Assembly: GCA_022758985.1 (NCBI GenBank)
Contig: JAEMQC010000015.1
Coordinates: forward strand, 1-8,161
Direction of reading: 5' to 3'
DNA: 8,161 nucleotides
Source of the DNA: Campylobacteraceae bacterium
Lineage (GTDB): Bacteria; Campylobacterota; Campylobacteria; Campylobacterales; UBA6016
Of this stretch, positions 5,795 to 8,161 are shown one piece after another (position 1 is the stretch's first letter; each line of letters starts with the position of its first letter). The position numbers and the translations under genes were made by a program. The notes under the pieces were generated by a model that saw nothing but the letters and a program-made list of their open reading frames with translations, was not told the DNA's origin and did no database searches.

Positions 5795-8161
5795 TTATAT
5801 ACGACCAACACTGCCGCAAAACAGCTCTTTTATCTCCTCTTTATTCATCTCTCCTAGCCAATTTTCACCGCTACTGACGCTTAGCTCTGCTAGCTCTCTT
5901 TTGGATTTTATCATCGCATCTATGCGCTCTTCAAAACTATTTTTGGTGATAAATCTATATACGGTTACATTTTTTTGTTGTCCTATTCTAAAAGCCCTAT
6001 CGGTTGCTTGAGTCTCAACGGCTGGGTTGAACCACAAATCGTAGTGGATGACATTGCACGCTTGTGTTAGATTTAGCCCCACACCTCCGGCTTTTAGCGA
6101 TAGAATCAATATTTTTCGCTCAAATTTCTCTTTAAACTCTTCTATAATCTCATCTCTTTTTGTTTTAGACAAGCCTCCGTGAAAAAACAGTGGTATGGTT
6201 TTTAGCTCTTTTTCTATTAGCGTCTGTAGTATCTCTCCCATTTGCGTGTATTGGGTAAAAATCAACACCTTCTCATCTCTTTGCAAAATCGTCTCAAGTA
6301 TCGTCATCAAAAGCTGGGTTTTACCGGAAAGGTTTGATTCTAATGCGCTTTGTTTGTCAAAGTTTCTAGGGTGATTGCAGATCTGTTTTAGAGCGATTAT
6401 TAGTCTAAAAATCTCAGCCTTTGTGTTTTCACTCTCTTCTAGCCTTCTCATGCTATCGTCAACCGTGGCCTTATAGAGCGCACTTTGCGCCGGCGTCATG
6501 GAGGCTAGCTCGTCTATGATTATCTTCTCCGGCAGGTCGGATATTATGCTTTTATCGCTTTTTAGCCGTCTAAGCATAAAAGGCGAGGTAATTTTCTTTA
6601 GTTTTTGCGATGCCTTGATATCCCTATCGCTCTCTATTGGCTTTGCGTACTTGGAGTTAAAATTTTGATGAGCGCCTAAAAACCCAGGAATTGCAAATTG
6701 AAAAATACTCCATAGCTCACTTAAATTGTTTTCAACAGGCGTACCGCTTAGGGCTATTTTGTAGGTTGATTTTATAGAATTTATCGCTTTTGTGGTTTTG
6801 GTTTCTATATTTTTTATATTTTGAGCTTCATCTATCGCCACCAAATCAAATGACAGTTTTGATATTTTTTCTATATCTCTAGTGATTAGCTGATATGTCG
6901 AGATGATCAGGTCTTTGCTAGTATCAAGCTCCCTTTTTGTGCCGTAATATATGGAGTAGCTAAGCGTTGGGGCAAACCTTTTTAACTCGGCTTCCCAGTT
7001 GTTTAGCAGTGTTGTGGGGACTACTATTAGGGCATTTTTTATGTGACCAGCCTCTTTTAGATATAGCAGTACAGCTATTGTTTGCAGCGTTTTACCAAGC
7101 CCCATATCATCGGCTAGCACTACGCCAAATCCGTTTAGCAGGTTGTTTACGCTCCACTCAACACCTCTTATCTGGTAGCCTCTAAGCTGTGCGTGTAGGT
7201 TTTTTGAGACCTCAATCTTTTTTGGCTCCAGCATTTTTTCAATCTGCTCTTTTGTAGGAGCGTCAAAAATTAGATTTTCGCTCAAAAACTCAGCTAATAT
7301 CTCAAAACTATTGAGCTTTGGCTGCTTTTTTGAAGCGCTTAGCAGCTTGCCTGCCTCTTTTGGGTCTATGAGTACGAAGTTCTCTTTGAACCTAAGAAGC
7401 TCGCCGTTTTGTAAAATCAATTTTTCAAACTCATCCATATCGATTTCATAATCACCAATGGCGATTTTATAATCAAATTCTAGCAGCGAATCTAGATTGA
7501 AAAATGATAATCTCGCATTGCTAGCCTTGGCTTTAGCTTTTAATACAGGCTTTGGTCTTAGCAGTGTTAGTAGCTCTTTTGGCAGGGCGATTTGAAATCC
7601 TAGATTTACCAGATACTCTTTTGTATAAATCAAAAACTCTTTTAATCTTTGCAGATTTAGCGCTATATGTTCATAGTTCTCAAGGTTTTGAATCTCCGGC
7701 AAAAGCGGCTTGAAAAGATTTAAATAGCGTAAAATCTCGATGCTTTTTTCTGTTTTTACCGCTTTGTTTAGCGTCTGATGTCCGATATAGATGGCTAAAA
7801 AATACTCCTCACTATTTTCAGAGTCGATAACTATCCTGGGTGTGAAAGCAGCGCTTTTTATGTTAAAAATCTCATAGCTGTTGTCAATGCTTCTTACAAG
7901 AGTATTGCCAAAATGTATGGAGGTTGGAATCTTTTTGCAGGCAAAGATCGCATTTATTAGCTCTTTTTCCTCTGCTTTTCCTTTGGATGGCGCATAGTCG
8001 ATTCGTTTGGCAATGCTAGAGAGTATGCTGGATATAATAATATCAGTTTGACTTTTTTGCGTTAGATAGCTGTTTTTTCAAGATGTTCCACAAGCACGAT
8101 TTGCGGTGCTAATTTGTACAAGAGCTCCAATCTTTCTTTTATATCCTCAAGACTATCCGCT
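5795..8161 (-). CDS. SNF2-family DNA helicase/ATPase, 5' end outside the window, one frameshift near 8073
   Basis: The main frame runs from 8077 to the TAA at 5797-5795, about 760 codons. Counting from the Leu/TTG codon at 7702, the SNF2 motifs are in order: I, ADDMGLGKT (197-205); II, DEAQ (291-294); III, LSGTPVENN (318-326); IV region KVLIFTQYTQM (478-488); V, LSLKAGGVGLNLTQA (534-548); VI, QATDRAFRIGQ (565-575). Both RecA-like lobes are complete, so the ATPase core is intact. No ATG in this frame precedes 7702 and the protein-like reading continues to a stop at 8080; beyond it, the frame from 8160 down (A-D-S-L-E-D-I-K-E-R and on to VEHLEK) joins smoothly onto NSYLTQKSQ if the A6 tract at 8073-8078 had seven A's. 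Bacterial SNF2 proteins of this kind are about 900-1100 residues and remodel protein-DNA or protein-RNA contacts; the target is unknown. It converges on the cyd run with a 61-base gap. Confidence 0.9.
8073..8078 (-). other. Frameshift site in the SNF2 helicase gene (A6 tract)
   Basis: On the coding strand the bases read CTT-GAA-AAA-ACA-GC. The upstream frame stops at 8064-8062 (TAA), while the downstream frame is closed at 8080-8078 (TGA). One extra A would give CTT-GAA-AAA-AAC-AGC and a continuous protein. The site is not a standard X-XXY-YYZ slippery heptamer in the incoming frame and the A run is short for transcriptional slippage, so a sequence error or an inactivating or phase-variable change is more likely than programmed frameshifting. 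Confidence 0.7.

Noticed and set aside
5778..5802. Possible terminator between the converging lipoprotein and helicase genes (GTATATA-N11-TATATAC)
   Set aside because: The stem is entirely A/T apart from one pair and lacks a following T run on either strand; the T-rich stretch at 5753-5767 has no GC stem before it.
8062..8080. Programmed ribosomal frameshift in the helicase
   Set aside because: The A6C run is not positioned as an X-XXY-YYZ heptamer in the incoming frame and no stimulatory hairpin is evident downstream.

Overview
The window looks like a chromosomal segment from a Campylobacterota (epsilonproteobacterial) genome of moderate GC. The grounds are the style of CydA and CydB (the FVQGGQT segment in CydB), a DUF4492 gene directly before cydA, tightly overlapping genes, and AT-rich spacers with TATAAT-type -10 boxes. 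Genus cannot be fixed from sequence reading alone; Sulfurimonas, Sulfuricurvum, Sulfurospirillum or a higher-GC Campylobacter would all fit.

Layout. Bases 1-1576 lie on the minus strand and read, in transcription order, a class I SAM-dependent methyltransferase (intact), an OmpR-type response regulator that has lost most of its receiver domain, and the start of a sensor histidine kinase with a frameshift in an A7 tract and an early TAG. Bases 1577-1725 are a divergent promoter region with a near-consensus sigma70 promoter (TTGACT, 17 bp, TATAAT) firing rightward. Bases 1726-5733 form a compact rightward run of seven genes: a NifX/NifB-domain protein with a Cys/His-rich tail, a DUF4492 membrane protein, cydA, cydB, a 34-residue membrane peptide resembling CydX, a 63-residue single-pass membrane protein, and a small lipoprotein whose coding sequence carries a palindromic insertion-like segment. 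Bases 5795-8161 hold a converging SNF2-family helicase on the minus strand, incomplete at the window edge and with a one-base frameshift in an A6 tract.

How the genes work together. The core is a cytochrome bd quinol oxidase (CydAB), the high-affinity terminal oxidase of microaerophiles. All catalytic and heme-ligand residues checked in CydA are present. The flanking small genes are stop-start coupled or overlapping, which suggests they are made together with the oxidase and act as accessory subunits, assembly factors or metal handlers. This is inference from position. The divergent two-component pair may once have regulated the locus, but it is broken in this sequence. Because two of the lesions are single-base changes in homopolymers, sequencing or assembly error has to be excluded before calling decay; the receiver-domain deletion cannot be explained by a homopolymer error.

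The most interesting items are the unannotated 34-residue CydX-like peptide, the extended cyd module around it, and the palindrome inside the lipoprotein gene. I saw no tRNA, rRNA, CRISPR array, insertion sequence or riboswitch. The only non-coding stretches are about 1577-1725 and 5734-5794.
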